Below, in pieces: positions 9,196-18,111 of a stretch of DNA of 64,000 bases (its first letter is position 1; each line of letters opens with the position of its first letter). Both the position numbers and the translations under genes were made by a program. The notes beneath the pieces were generated by a model. It saw nothing but the letters and a program-made list of their open reading frames with translations. It was not told the origin of the DNA and searched no databases. This DNA comes from Methylobacterium iners (GTDB lineage: Bacteria; Pseudomonadota; Alphaproteobacteria; Rhizobiales; Beijerinckiaceae), in contig NZ_BPQP01000059.1 of the NCBI RefSeq assembly GCF_022179305.1, positions 20,954-84,953 on the forward strand, read 5' to 3'.

Positions 9196-9570
9196 ATGCG
9201 CCGATCCCGCCACACGGACGACGAGATCGCCTTCCTGCTCAAGGAGGCCGAGCAGGGCATCGCGGTGGCGGCGATCTGCGCCTCAGCGAACGTCTCGCTC
9301 GGCACCTTTTATCGATGGCGCAGGCGCCTCGGCGGCCTGCCTCCCGCCGCGGTCGCTCGCCTGAGGCAGATCGAGGAGGAGAACGGGCGGCTGCGTGCCG
9401 AGGTCGCCAAGCTGACGCAGGGGACCCGCCGCAGGCTCGATGCCGAAGTGGGGGAACGCCGTGCCGTTCCCCCAGCGAGTTGGAACAGCATGGAGCGGCA
9501 GCCGAGGCTCGTTCATCGCGGCGGCGACGTTGCCGTCGGCCGCTTCGCGTTCGTCCGCACCACGCATTAG
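9196..9570 (+). CDS. Orphan IS3-type transposase OrfA-like HTH protein
   Basis: 124 residues. The first about 75 residues (RRSRHTDDEIAFLLKEAEQG, then VSLGTFYRWRRRLGG and a leucine-zipper stretch RLRQIEEENGRLRAEVAKL) match the helix-turn-helix plus coiled coil of IS3-family OrfA. The tail after TQGTRRRLDAE does not look like the family, and no OrfB or inverted repeats follow. This is therefore probably a domesticated or decayed fragment instead of an active element. It stands alone between urtA and the marR gene. Confidence 0.6.
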   Translation: MRRSRHTDDEIAFLLKEAEQGIAVAAICASANVSLGTFYRWRRRLGGLPPAAVARLRQIEEENGRLRAEVAKLTQGTRRRLDAEVGERRAVPPASWNSMERQPRLVHRGGDVAVGRFAFVRTTH

Positions 9571-9714
9571 CGGAGCCGGCAGATTGCGACAGTGCGGCTT
9601 GTGCCTGGGCTGCGCGAACCGCGCGGGCCTCATCGCAGGTCGGACCCTGGAGAGGCTGCTTCGGCTGAGCCCCACTCTCGTCGCGGCGGCAAGTCACCTT
9701 CCGGGCAAGCCGGT

Positions 9715-10233
9715 TCAACCTAAGCCGGCATCGCCTCGCCGATGATCATGGCCGGCGATGACGCGCCTCATGAGGCGGATGAGATGGTCCCGGTCCGATG
9801 GTGCGAGTGTCTCCACGGTTCGGGCGTGAGCCTCCCGCGCCGCGCCCTGCATTGCGAGATGGAGCGCTTCTCCGTCGGCCGTTAATCGGCAGATCTGCGA
9901 ACGGCGATCGTTCGGCGAGGTCGATCGGCTGACCAATCCGCGGATAGCAAGGCGCTTGAGTGCGCCCGTGGTCGTCGTCCGATCGAGGGCCACCGCGTTC
10001 GCGAGCGTCGTCTGGTCGGCCTCCCCCAGGTCCCGCAGCAGCGAGAGCAGGCTGTACTGCAGCGGCGTGATGCGAAATTCGGCACACCGCTCCGAGAACA
10101 GGCTGACATGGATCTGATGCATCCGGCGCGCGAGAAAGCCGGGCCGCTCCCAGAGAGGCCATGACTTCGCACGCGCACGCGGGTTCTCTCCCGTCGCCGG
10201 ACCCACCACGGCGGCCGATGCCTCCTCGTCCAT
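9715..10233 (-). CDS. MarR family transcriptional regulator
   Basis: 172-residue winged-helix regulator. After a poorly conserved 35-residue head, the MarR domain runs through ITPLQYSLLSLLRDLGEADQ (helices 2-3), the recognition segment TTLANAVALDRTTTTGALKR, and the wing RSTSPNDRRSQICRLTADGE. It is divergent from the amidohydrolase/molybdenum hydroxylase operon, with only 94 bases between the two starts. That gap holds a perfect 22-base palindrome, so it most likely represses the operon and itself in response to a substrate or intermediate. Confidence 0.9.
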   Translation of the reverse strand: MDEEASAAVVGPATGENPRARAKSWPLWERPGFLARRMHQIHVSLFSERCAEFRITPLQYSLLSLLRDLGEADQTTLANAVALDRTTTTGALKRLAIRGLVSRSTSPNDRRSQICRLTADGEALHLAMQGAAREAHARTVETLAPSDRDHLIRLMRRVIAGHDHRRGDAGLG

Positions 10234-10263
10234 GAACCCTCACCTTGGAAAAATTCCGATTTG

Positions 10264-10276
10264 GCACGCGGCGTGC
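10264..10276. promoter_or_regulatory. Short inverted repeat in marR/amidohydrolase divergent promoter
   Basis: GCACGC-G-GCGTGC, a perfect 13-base inverted repeat 20 bases left of the larger palindrome. It may be a second operator half-element or a chance GC-rich dyad. Confidence 0.35.
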
Positions 10277-10284
10277 AAGACGCT

Positions 10285-10306
10285 GATGCGAAGCATGCTT
10301 CGCATC
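10285..10306. promoter_or_regulatory. Perfect 22-bp palindrome, candidate MarR operator
   Basis: Each arm reads GATGCGAAGCA to the centre, giving an uninterrupted 22-base perfect palindrome. It ends 21 bases before the amidohydrolase ATG and lies about 50 bases from the marR start. Size and symmetry fit a dimeric winged-helix regulator; assignment to the adjacent MarR protein is inference. Confidence 0.6.
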
Positions 10307-10327
10307 TGGCAAGAACGAGGCCGAGTG

Positions 10328-11602
10328 ATGGACAATCGCCGCTACGATTTGATCCTGCGCGGTGGGCGCGTCATCTGCCCCGCCTCCGGCATCGACGGCC
10401 TCCGCGACGTGGCGGTCCGGGACGGGCGCATCGCCGCCGTCGAGGAGGCGATCCTGCCCTCCGCCGCGGCCGAGACCATCGACGTCTCGGGCAAGCTCGT
10501 CCTGCCCGGCATGATCGACACCCACGCCCACGTCTACCAGTACGTCACCGGCCGCTTCGGCCTGAACCCCGACATGGTCGGCGTGCGCTCGGGCGTCACC
10601 ACGGTGGTGGACCAGGGCGGCGCGTCCTGCATGACGCTGCCGGGCTTTCGCCACTTTATCGCGGAGCGCTGCGAGACGCAGGCCCTGGCCTTCCTCTCGG
10701 CCTACCTCGTCGGCGGCCTCGAAGGGCATTTCTACCCGAACCTCTACAGTCCGGACGGCGTCGACATCGATGCGACGGTGAAGTCGGCCACCGAGAACCG
10801 CGACCTCGTGCGCGGCATCAAGGGCCATGCCGAGATCGGTGGCTTCGCCCGCTGGGGCATCAAGGTCATGGAGATGGCCGCCGAGATCAGCCGGCAGGCC
10901 GACCTTCCCCTCTACGTGCATTTCGGCCAGCTCTGGGGCCTGCCGGAATCCGGCGCCAACGGCGAGGATGCCGACACCATCGTCGAGCGAGTGATCCCGC
11001 TGCTGCGCCCCGGCGACGTGCTGGCCCATCCCTTCACCCGCCATCCGGGCGGCTTCATCAACGAGGCGGGCGAGGTCCACCACATCATCCGACGGGCGAT
11101 GGATGCGGGGCTGAAGGTCGATGTCGGCCACGGCAGCCACTTCTCCTACCGCGTCGCCCGCGCCTCGCTGCCGGCCGGCGTGATCCCCTACACGCTGGGC
11201 GCCGACATGCACGGCTACAACACCGAGGTGCCCCAGCCCGCCGGAACGCCTGACGAGCACCACGACGACGAGAACCATCCCTTCCTCGGCCAGGCCCGCT
11301 TCAGCCTCACCCAGGCGATGAGCTCGATGATGGCCTTGGGTATCCCGCTCGAGGAGGTGGTGCCGATGGTGACCTCGCACCCGGCCGAGATGCTGCGCAT
11401 GAGCGACCGCATCGGCGCGCTGACGGTGGGATTCTCGGCCGACGTCTCGGTGCTGCACGACGATCGCGGCCGCTTCCTCCTGCGCGACAACGAGGACACG
11501 CGGGTCGTGGCCGAGCGCCTGCTGCGCCCCGCCTTCTGCCTGCGCGCCGGCAAGCGCTTCGAGGCCGACTCGCCGATCCTGCCCCAGGCGATCGCGGCCT
11601 GA
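10328..11602 (+). CDS. Amidohydrolase (dihydroorotase/deacetylase-like metallohydrolase)
   Basis: 424-residue metal-dependent amidohydrolase. N-terminal part YDLILRGGRVICPASGIDG is followed by the metal-binding HAH motif in PGMIDTHAHVY. Further ligand candidates are KGHAEIGG (Lys/His), LYVHFGQ and LAHPFTRH, and the C-terminal composite-barrel segment IGALTVGFSADVSVL closes the domain. The start ATG at 10328 was chosen because upstream in-frame residues overlap the operator region. It probably opens a cyclic amide or deacylates an N-acyl intermediate. As the first gene of the molybdenum-hydroxylase operon, followed after one base by an alpha/beta hydrolase, it should act on a ring-derived amide. 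Confidence 0.82.
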   Translation: MDNRRYDLILRGGRVICPASGIDGLRDVAVRDGRIAAVEEAILPSAAAETIDVSGKLVLPGMIDTHAHVYQYVTGRFGLNPDMVGVRSGVTTVVDQGGASCMTLPGFRHFIAERCETQALAFLSAYLVGGLEGHFYPNLYSPDGVDIDATVKSATENRDLVRGIKGHAEIGGFARWGIKVMEMAAEISRQADLPLYVHFGQLWGLPESGANGEDADTIVERVIPLLRPGDVLAHPFTRHPGGFINEAGEVHHIIRRAMDAGLKVDVGHGSHFSYRVARASLPAGVIPYTLGADMHGYNTEVPQPAGTPDEHHDDENHPFLGQARFSLTQAMSSMMALGIPLEEVVPMVTSHPAEMLRMSDRIGALTVGFSADVSVLHDDRGRFLLRDNEDTRVVAERLLRPAFCLRAGKRFEADSPILPQAIAA

Positions 11603-11603
11603 G

Positions 11604-12497
11604 GTGGCGCCGGTGCCCGCATTCGTCCTCGACGACCCGACGCCCGCCGATCCGCGCCGCGCCTGGGACCGGCTTGACCAGGCGGCGAGGGATGCGTGCT
11701 ACGACAACAACGCGGGCGTCCCCGACAGCGCGGCCCAGGTCACAGCGCGCAACGCCGCCTCGGCCGAATACCGCGCCACCCATCCCGCAGGCCTCGACAT
11801 CGCCTACGGCCAAATCCCCGACGGCGAAGGGACCCGCACCGCCTTCGACCTGTACCCGGCGGCGGACCCTTCCGCGCCCTGCCTCGTCTTCGTCCACGGC
11901 GGCTATTGGCAACGCAACGCGCGGGCGGATTTCGCCTGCTTCGCGGCAGGGCCGAATGCGTCTGGCTGGTCGGTGGCGATGCCGGGCTACACCCTGGCGC
12001 CGGACGCCAGCCTCGCGGGCATCGTCGCCGAGATCGGGACCGCCCTCGATTGGCTCACCGAGCATGGGGCTGCGCACGGCATCGGCGGGCCCATCATCCT
12101 CGCCGGCTGGTCGGCGGGGGCGCAGCTCGCCGCTCTTCATCTCGGCCACCCGGCCGTGACCGCGGTCCTCGCCATCTCAGGCGTCTACGACCTCGCCCCG
12201 ATCCGCGAGACCTACCTGAACGAGAAGCTCGGCCTGACGGACGCGGAGATCGAGATGCTTTCGCCGCTGCGGCGCCTCGTGGTGCGGAAGCCCATGACGA
12301 TCACCTATGGCAGCTGGGAGCTCCCCGCCCTCGTCCACGACAGTCGCAATCTCCACGCGCTCCGCAGCGCCGCCCACGCACCCGGCGCCCTGCTGCCGGT
12401 GCCGGGCGCCGACCACTTCTCGATCCTCGACGAATTCCGCCGGCCCGACGGCCTGCTGGTCCGGGCAGCCCAGGACCTCCTCGGAGACGCCCGATGA
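11604..12497 (+). CDS. Alpha/beta hydrolase, kynurenine formamidase-like
   Basis: 297 residues from a GTG at 11604; a second GTG at 11613 is possible. The oxyanion-hole motif HGGYW, nucleophile elbow GWSAGA (Ser within LAGWSAGAQLAALHLGH) and late acid/His region PGADHFSILDEF give a complete catalytic set. HGGYW is typical of arylformamidase/esterase-like hydrolases, so cleavage of an N-formyl or amide product is plausible. It overlaps the next gene by ATGA. A true kynurenine role is unlikely because no tryptophan-pathway genes are nearby. Confidence 0.82.
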   Translation: MAPVPAFVLDDPTPADPRRAWDRLDQAARDACYDNNAGVPDSAAQVTARNAASAEYRATHPAGLDIAYGQIPDGEGTRTAFDLYPAADPSAPCLVFVHGGYWQRNARADFACFAAGPNASGWSVAMPGYTLAPDASLAGIVAEIGTALDWLTEHGAAHGIGGPIILAGWSAGAQLAALHLGHPAVTAVLAISGVYDLAPIRETYLNEKLGLTDAEIEMLSPLRRLVVRKPMTITYGSWELPALVHDSRNLHALRSAAHAPGALLPVPGADHFSILDEFRRPDGLLVRAAQDLLGDAR

Positions 12498-14848
12498 GCG
12501 CCGAGGGCGTCGGCGCGCCTCTGCCCCGCAAGGAAGACGATCGCCTGATGCGAGGCCGCGGGCAGTACGTGGGCGACATCCGCCTGGCCGGCATGCAGGA
12601 CGTGGCCTTCGTCCGCAGCCCGCTGGCCCATGCCCGCATCCGGGCGATCCACGTGCCGGAGGCGTTCCGCGACCGCGTCTTCACCGCCGCCGACCTCGAC
12701 GGCGTGCAGTCGATCCGCGCGGTCTCTGGGCTGCCGGGCTTCAAGGTCTCCGAGCAGCCGGTGCTCGCGACCGGCAAGGTCCGGCAGGTCGGCGAACTCG
12801 TCGCGATATGCGTCGCGCCGACCCGCGCCGAGGCCGAGGACATTGCCGCGTCCATCGTCCTCGACCTCGAGGAGCTGCCGGCCGTGCACGACATGCTGGC
12901 CGCGCGCGAGCCGGGCTCCGCCCTCGTCCACGAGCATTGGGGCAACAACGTCTTCCTGGAGACGCTGGTCGACATCGACATCGAATCCGCCTTCGACGCG
13001 CCGATCAAGGTCAGCCGCACCATCTCGACGGGCCGGCAATGCATGGCGCCGATCGAGGGCCGCGGCACGGTGGTACAGCTCGACCACCGCCTCGACCAGC
13101 TCGTCGTCCACACGGCGAGCCAGATGCCGCATATCGTGCGCAACGGGCTCTCGGAATGTCTCGGGATCGAGCAGGGCCGCATCCGCATCGTCTCGCCCGA
13201 TGTCGGCGGCGGCTTCGGCTACAAGGCGATCCTGCTGCCCGAGGATGTCGCCCTGTGCTGGCTGGCCTTGCGCCTCGGCCACCCGGTCCGCTGGCTGGAG
13301 GACCGGCGCGAGCATCTGACCGCCAACGCCAATTGCCGCGAGCACCACTACCGCATCACCGCCTATGCGGAGCGCGACGGCCGATTGCGCGGCATCGACT
13401 GCGAGGCGGTCGTCGATTCCGGGGCGTATTCGGCCTATCCGTTCTCGGCCTGCCTCGAAGCCGCGCAGGTCGCCAGCATCCTGCCGGGCCCCTACGACTT
13501 CCCGGCCTATCGCTGCCGGACCTGGTCGGTCGCGACCAACAAGTGCCCGATCCTGCCCTATCGCGGCGTCGCCCGGACCGGCGTCTGCTTCGCCCTCGAA
13601 CTGGTGCTCGACGCGGTCGCCCGCGAGGCCGGGATCCCTCCGGAAGCGGTGCGCGAGAAGAACCTCGTCCGGCCCGACCAGATGCCGTTCGAGAACATCA
13701 CCAAGAAGCATTTCGACAGCGGCGACTACCCGCAGGCGCTGGCCCGCGCACTGACGGCCATCGACGTGAAAGCCGTGCGCATGCGCCAGCGTAGCCCTGA
13801 GCCGGACGGGCGCCGGATCGGCCTTGGCCTTGCGATCTACTGCGAGCAGGCCGCGCACGGCACCTCCGTGTATTCCGGATGGGGAATCCCGATGGTGCCG
13901 GGCCACGAGCAGGCGAGCGCCCGCCTCACGCCGGATGGCGGCCTCGAACTCAGGATCGGCGCGCATTCCCACGGCCAGGGCCTCGAGACGACCCTCGCCC
14001 AGGTCGCCCACGAGATCCTCGGCGTGCCGGTCGCGCGCACCCGCCTCGTCCACGGCGACACCGCCATGACGCCTTACTCCACCGGCTCCTGGGGGTCCCG
14101 GGTGATGGTGATGGCCGGCGGCGCGGTGGCTGCCGCTTGCGAGACCCTGCGCGACCGCGCCTTGCGCATCGGCGCCCACCTCCTCCAGGCCCGGCCGGAG
14201 GAGTGCCAGTTCATCGGCGGCCACGTGGTCGGACCCTCCGGCGACGTGCCGCTGGAGACCATCGCCCGGACCTGGTACCGGCGCCCGCAGGACCTCACGT
14301 CCGACACCGATCCGGGCGGTCTCGAGGTCACCGCCGGCTACAAGCCGCAGCGCGATTCCGGCACCTTCTCCTACGCGGCCCACGCCGCACTGGTGGCGGT
14401 CGATCCCGACCTCGGGGCGGTCGAGATCCTCGACTACGTCATCGTCGAGGACGGCGGCACCCTGGTGAACCCCCTCGTGGTGGACGGTCAGATCTATGGC
14501 GGCCTGGCGCAGGGCATCGGCACGGCCCTGTACGAGGAGATGCGCTTCGACGCCCGCGGCCAGCCGCTGGCCTCGACCTTAGCCGACTATCTGCTGCCCG
14601 GCGCGGCGGAGGTGCCGATGGCGCGCATCGAGCACATGGAAACGCCCTCGCCCTACACCCGCTTCGGCCAGAAGGGCATCGGCGAGGGCGGCGCCATCGC
14701 GCCCCCGGCAGCGCTCGCCAACGCGATCAACGACGCGCTGGCACCGCTGGGCGTCGAGATGCGGCATTCCCCCGTCACCCCGCGGCGGATCGTGGAGGCG
14801 GTGCTCGCCGCCCGCGTTGGCCCGGAGCGCGCGAGGGAAGCCGCATGA
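12494..14848 (+). CDS. Xanthine dehydrogenase/CO dehydrogenase-type molybdopterin subunit (CoxL/XdhB-like)
   Basis: 784-residue large subunit of a molybdenum hydroxylase. Order: N-terminal a/b hammerhead (LPRKEDDRLMRGRGQYVGD; FVRSPLAHARI), then the molybdopterin-binding halves with GRQCMAPIEGRG, VSPDVGGGFGYK and PYRGVARTG. The catalytic glutamate lies in KGIGEGGAIAPP, at about residue 731. The CoxL-specific active-site loop Cys of true CO dehydrogenase (VAYRCSFR) is not present: the equivalent segment is ILPYRGVARTG. A hydroxylase of an organic, probably N-heterocyclic or aldehyde, substrate is therefore expected. It is coupled by ATGA overlaps to genes on both sides. Confidence 0.9.
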   Translation: MSAEGVGAPLPRKEDDRLMRGRGQYVGDIRLAGMQDVAFVRSPLAHARIRAIHVPEAFRDRVFTAADLDGVQSIRAVSGLPGFKVSEQPVLATGKVRQVGELVAICVAPTRAEAEDIAASIVLDLEELPAVHDMLAAREPGSALVHEHWGNNVFLETLVDIDIESAFDAPIKVSRTISTGRQCMAPIEGRGTVVQLDHRLDQLVVHTASQMPHIVRNGLSECLGIEQGRIRIVSPDVGGGFGYKAILLPEDVALCWLALRLGHPVRWLEDRREHLTANANCREHHYRITAYAERDGRLRGIDCEAVVDSGAYSAYPFSACLEAAQVASILPGPYDFPAYRCRTWSVATNKCPILPYRGVARTGVCFALELVLDAVAREAGIPPEAVREKNLVRPDQMPFENITKKHFDSGDYPQALARALTAIDVKAVRMRQRSPEPDGRRIGLGLAIYCEQAAHGTSVYSGWGIPMVPGHEQASARLTPDGGLELRIGAHSHGQGLETTLAQVAHEILGVPVARTRLVHGDTAMTPYSTGSWGSRVMVMAGGAVAAACETLRDRALRIGAHLLQARPEECQFIGGHVVGPSGDVPLETIARTWYRRPQDLTSDTDPGGLEVTAGYKPQRDSGTFSYAAHAALVAVDPDLGAVEILDYVIVEDGGTLVNPLVVDGQIYGGLAQGIGTALYEEMRFDARGQPLASTLADYLLPGAAEVPMARIEHMETPSPYTRFGQKGIGEGGAIAPPAALANAINDALAPLGVEMRHSPVTPRRIVEAVLAARVGPERAREAA

Positions 14849-15711
14849 AGCCCGCGCCCTTCGCCTGGGAGCGCCCGGCGAGCCTGCCCGCGCTTCTCGA
14901 CCGTCTCGCCGGGGCGGCGGGCAGCGTGAAGCTGATCGCGGGCGGCCAATCCCTCGGGCCGATGTTGAACCTGCGCCTGGTCGAGCCGGACCTCGTCCTC
15001 GACATCACCGGGATCGAAGAACTCCGCCAGGCCCGGATCGAGGGCGAGACCCTCGTGCTCGGCGCCTGCGTCACGCATGCCGACATCGAGGACGGTCGCG
15101 TGCCCGACCTGACCGGCGGCGCCCTCCAGCGGGTGGCCGCCGCCATCGCCTACCGGCCGGTGCGCAACCGCGGCACGGTCGGCGGCAGCCTCGTCCATGC
15201 CGATCCCGCGGCCGACTGGGTCAGCGCTCTGATTGCTCTCGGTGCAGACGTCGAGGTCGCGAGCCTGAGCGGCCGCCGCACCCTGCCCGTCGAGCGTTTC
15301 GTCACAGGAGCGCTCGAGGTTGCGCTGGAGCCTGGCGAAATCCTGGTCGCCGTCCGCGTGCCCGCACGGCCCGCCGGCGCGGCCTGGGGCTACGTCAAGC
15401 ACTGCGCCAAGATCGGCGAGTTCGCCCACGCCATCGGGGCCGTGCGCCTCGAACCGGACGCGGGACGCGGACGTATCGTGATCGGCGCCGTCGAGGGGCC
15501 GCCCTTGCTCCTCGCCGACGCCCGGCCGCTCTTCGGCGGCCGCATCGGCCCCGATTTCGCTGAGCGCTTCGACGGGCGCGCGGCCGATGCGGCCCTTGCC
15601 GCCGCCGGCATGACCGATGCGGTCGAGCGCCACGTCCACGTCACGGTGCTGGCGCGCGCGGTCGCACAGGCGGCAAAGCCCACGCCCCTATCGCTCCGGG
15701 AGGCCGCATGA
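14845..15711 (+). CDS. Molybdenum hydroxylase FAD-binding subunit (CoxM-like)
   Basis: 288-residue medium subunit. The two FAD pyrophosphate-binding motifs are AGGQSLGPMLNLRLV (residues about 32-46) and RGTVGGSLVHADP (about 109-121). The C-terminal CO_deh_flav_C region follows (GYVKHCAKIGEFAHAIGAV). It passes electrons between the Fe-S subunit and an acceptor. It overlaps both neighbours by four bases. Confidence 0.92.
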   Translation: MKPAPFAWERPASLPALLDRLAGAAGSVKLIAGGQSLGPMLNLRLVEPDLVLDITGIEELRQARIEGETLVLGACVTHADIEDGRVPDLTGGALQRVAAAIAYRPVRNRGTVGGSLVHADPAADWVSALIALGADVEVASLSGRRTLPVERFVTGALEVALEPGEILVAVRVPARPAGAAWGYVKHCAKIGEFAHAIGAVRLEPDAGRGRIVIGAVEGPPLLLADARPLFGGRIGPDFAERFDGRAADAALAAAGMTDAVERHVHVTVLARAVAQAAKPTPLSLREAA

Positions 15712-16904
15712 GCGCCGGGCTGGCGGAACCCGCCGCGGGCCGCATGGCCCTCTCGCTGACGGTGAACGGGCGCTCCCTGCGGGTCGAGGCCGAGCCCAGG
15801 AGCCATCTCGGCGACGTGCTGCGCGAGGGTCTGAATCTCACGGGCACCCATCTCGGCTGCGAGCACGGAGTCTGCGGCGCCTGCACCGTGCTCCTCGACG
15901 GCGAGCCGGCGCGGGCCTGCCTCACCTTCGCGGGTGCCGCCGCCGGCGCCGCGGTCACCACGATCGAGGGCCTGGACGACGATCCGGTCGCGACGGAACT
16001 CCGCGCCGCCTTCAACCGCGAGCACGCCCTCCAGTGCGGGTACTGCACCCCCGGCATGCTGGTGGCCGCGCGCGATCTCGTCCTGCGGCTGCCCGAGGCC
16101 GACGAGCGGCGCATCCGCATCGGCCTTGCGGGCAACCTCTGCCGCTGCACTGGCTATGCCGGCATCGTCCGGGCCGTGATGAGCGTGATCGCCGCGCGGC
16201 GCGCTCGCGGCGTCCTCCCCGACACCGGCGCGGCGCGCGCCCTCGGCCCGGTCGGCGCCCGCATCGGCGGAACGGTCGCAGCGCCCTTGCCGCCATTGCC
16301 GGGCCGAGCCGCTTCGGTCGCGCCCGCGACGGCGCAGGAGCTCTCCGGGACCTTCGAGCCGGCACACCGCTTCACGCAGGCGATCGATCTCACACATCCA
16401 CCGGAGGCGGTCTTCGCGTTGCTCGGCGACATCGAGGCCGTGGCCGCTTGCCTGCCCGGCGCCGTGCTGACGGGACATCCTGCGCCCGACACGGTCGAGG
16501 GCGGCCTGCAGGTGCGGATCGGGCCGATCGCCGCGACCTTCCGCGGACGCGCCCGCATCGAGCGGGACGAGGCGGCGCTGAGCGGGCGCGTTCGCGGGGC
16601 CGGCAGCGACGCGGGCGGGCGCTCGGCCACGCAGGGCGAGATCCGCTACCGCGTCGGGCCGGGCGAAGCGCCCGGCACGGCTAAGGTCGCGCTGGAGGTC
16701 GGCTACAGCTTGACCGGACCGCTTGCCCAGTTCGGGCGGCCCGGACTCGTTCGCGATCTCGCGGGCCGCATCGCGGCGGATTTCTCCCGCAATCTCGACG
16801 CCCGTCTGTCCGGCACCACCCCCATACCGGTCAGCCTCAATCCCCTTCGTCTCGTCCTCGGCCTCGCCCGCGCGCGGATCTCGGCCTGGCTCAGGCGCTC
16901 CTGA
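15708..16904 (+). CDS. Fusion of molybdenum hydroxylase 2Fe-2S subunit and CoxG/SRPBCC domain
   Basis: 398 residues with two parts. Residues about 15-165 are a complete two-cluster [2Fe-2S] subunit: plant-ferredoxin cysteines C51, C56, C59, C71 and the second cluster C110, C113, C145, C147 (CGYCTPG and CRCTGY). After an Ala/Pro-rich linker (about 175-215), residues about 218-398 form a CoxG/SRPBCC domain (FTQAIDLTHPPEAVFALLGD, CLPGAVLTG). CoxG is normally a separate protein that tethers or matures CO-dehydrogenase-like enzymes, so this is a natural fusion. The ferredoxin-like part comes first. The C-terminal stretch NPLRLVLGLARARISAWLRR is amphipathic and could contact the membrane. Confidence 0.92.
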   Translation: MSAGLAEPAAGRMALSLTVNGRSLRVEAEPRSHLGDVLREGLNLTGTHLGCEHGVCGACTVLLDGEPARACLTFAGAAAGAAVTTIEGLDDDPVATELRAAFNREHALQCGYCTPGMLVAARDLVLRLPEADERRIRIGLAGNLCRCTGYAGIVRAVMSVIAARRARGVLPDTGAARALGPVGARIGGTVAAPLPPLPGRAASVAPATAQELSGTFEPAHRFTQAIDLTHPPEAVFALLGDIEAVAACLPGAVLTGHPAPDTVEGGLQVRIGPIAATFRGRARIERDEAALSGRVRGAGSDAGGRSATQGEIRYRVGPGEAPGTAKVALEVGYSLTGPLAQFGRPGLVRDLAGRIAADFSRNLDARLSGTTPIPVSLNPLRLVLGLARARISAWLRRS

Positions 16905-16933
16905 CTTCAACCCCACCGCACCGGAGACACGCA

Positions 16934-18082
16934 ATGCCCAGCAGGTTCACCCTCACCACCGCGATCCTGCTGGTCCTCGCCGGGACGGCGGCGCGGGCGG
17001 ACACGATCCGCATCGGCGTCAACGAGCCGCTGACCGGCGCCTTCGCCGCGTCGGGCACCTACGTCGTCAACGGCGCCAGGATCGCCGCCGACGAGATCAA
17101 CGCGAAGGGCGGGGTGCTGGGCAAGAAGCTCGAACTCGTCATCGAGGACAACAAGAGCAACCCGACCGAGGCCGCGGCGGTCGCGGAGAAGCTGATCACC
17201 AGCGACAAGACCCCGGTGATGATGGGCGCCTGGGGGTCGAGCCTGACGCTCGCGGTGATGCCTAAGCTCGCCGAGTACGAGGTGCCGATGCTGGTGGAGA
17301 CCTCCTCGTCGGGCAAGATCACGACCTCGGGCAACCCTTACGTCTTCCGCATCTCGCCGCCCTCGGCGCTGGAGGCTGAGACCTTCGCCCCCACGGTCGC
17401 CAAGCTCGGGTTGAAGAAGGTCGACTTCCTGGTGCTCAACAACGATTTCGGCCGCGGCGCCGCGGCCGATTTCGGCAAGATGCTCAAGGAGAAGGGCGTC
17501 ACGGTCGGCCTGGTCGAGACCATGGACCAGGGCGCGCAGGACATGAGCGCTCAGCTCGCCAAGCTCAAGGCGTCGGACAGCGACACCATCATGATCACGA
17601 GCGCCGTCGACCAGCTCGTGCTGCTCTTCAAGCAGATGTCGGCGATCGGCCTCAAGAAGCGCGTCATCACCACCGGCGGTTCGCAGAATCCCGACCAGAT
17701 CATCGCCCAGGCCGGCTCCGCCGCCGAGGGCACCATGCACCTCACCACCTTCCTGCCCTGGCTGCCGGAGAAGACGCCCGACCCGAAGGCCACGGAGGGG
17801 TTCATCAGTGAGTGGAAGAAGCGCGGTTTCCAGTTCGCGGGCGTCACCGAGAGCTTCCGCGGCTATGACGGCATCCGCGCCATCGCGCAGGCCATCGAGA
17901 AGGCCGGCTCGGCCGAGCCCGCTTCCATCACCAAGGCCTTCTGGTCCGTCGACTTCACTGGCCTGAACGGCCCCATCCGCTTCGCCAAGTCCGGGCCCGC
18001 CGGCAAGGAGAGCGGGCAGAGCAAGCCCGACGTCTACCTTATCGAGATCAAGGACGGCCGCGTCGCCGTGCCGACGCTCTGA
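16934..18082 (+). CDS. livK: Branched-chain-type ABC transporter substrate-binding protein
   Basis: 382-residue periplasmic binding protein. Signal peptide LTTAILLVLAGTAARA is followed by the Peripla_BP_6 fold: IRIGVNEPLTGAFAASG, INAKGGVLGKKLELVIEDN, and GAWGSSLTLAVMPKLAEY. It starts 29 bases after the Fe-S/CoxG gene on the same strand. The importer very probably supplies the substrate of the molybdenum hydroxylase, not leucine/isoleucine/valine. No ligand can be assigned from sequence. Confidence 0.9.
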   Translation: MPSRFTLTTAILLVLAGTAARADTIRIGVNEPLTGAFAASGTYVVNGARIAADEINAKGGVLGKKLELVIEDNKSNPTEAAAVAEKLITSDKTPVMMGAWGSSLTLAVMPKLAEYEVPMLVETSSSGKITTSGNPYVFRISPPSALEAETFAPTVAKLGLKKVDFLVLNNDFGRGAAADFGKMLKEKGVTVGLVETMDQGAQDMSAQLAKLKASDSDTIMITSAVDQLVLLFKQMSAIGLKKRVITTGGSQNPDQIIAQAGSAAEGTMHLTTFLPWLPEKTPDPKATEGFISEWKKRGFQFAGVTESFRGYDGIRAIAQAIEKAGSAEPASITKAFWSVDFTGLNGPIRFAKSGPAGKESGQSKPDVYLIEIKDGRVAVPTL

Positions 18083-18111
18083 CGGCACGCTTGCCAGCGG
18101 AAGGGCCGCAC

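Noticed and set aside
12305-14383. A 692-codon minus-strand frame opposite the molybdenum hydroxylase large subunit
   Set aside because: Composition is an antisense shadow; the plus strand has family motifs throughout and overlapping coupled starts.
12494-16904. Reading the molybdenum hydroxylase as aerobic CO dehydrogenase
   Set aside because: The large subunit lacks the CoxL active-site Cys loop, and the operon contains amide hydrolases and an organic-substrate importer in place of the other cox genes.
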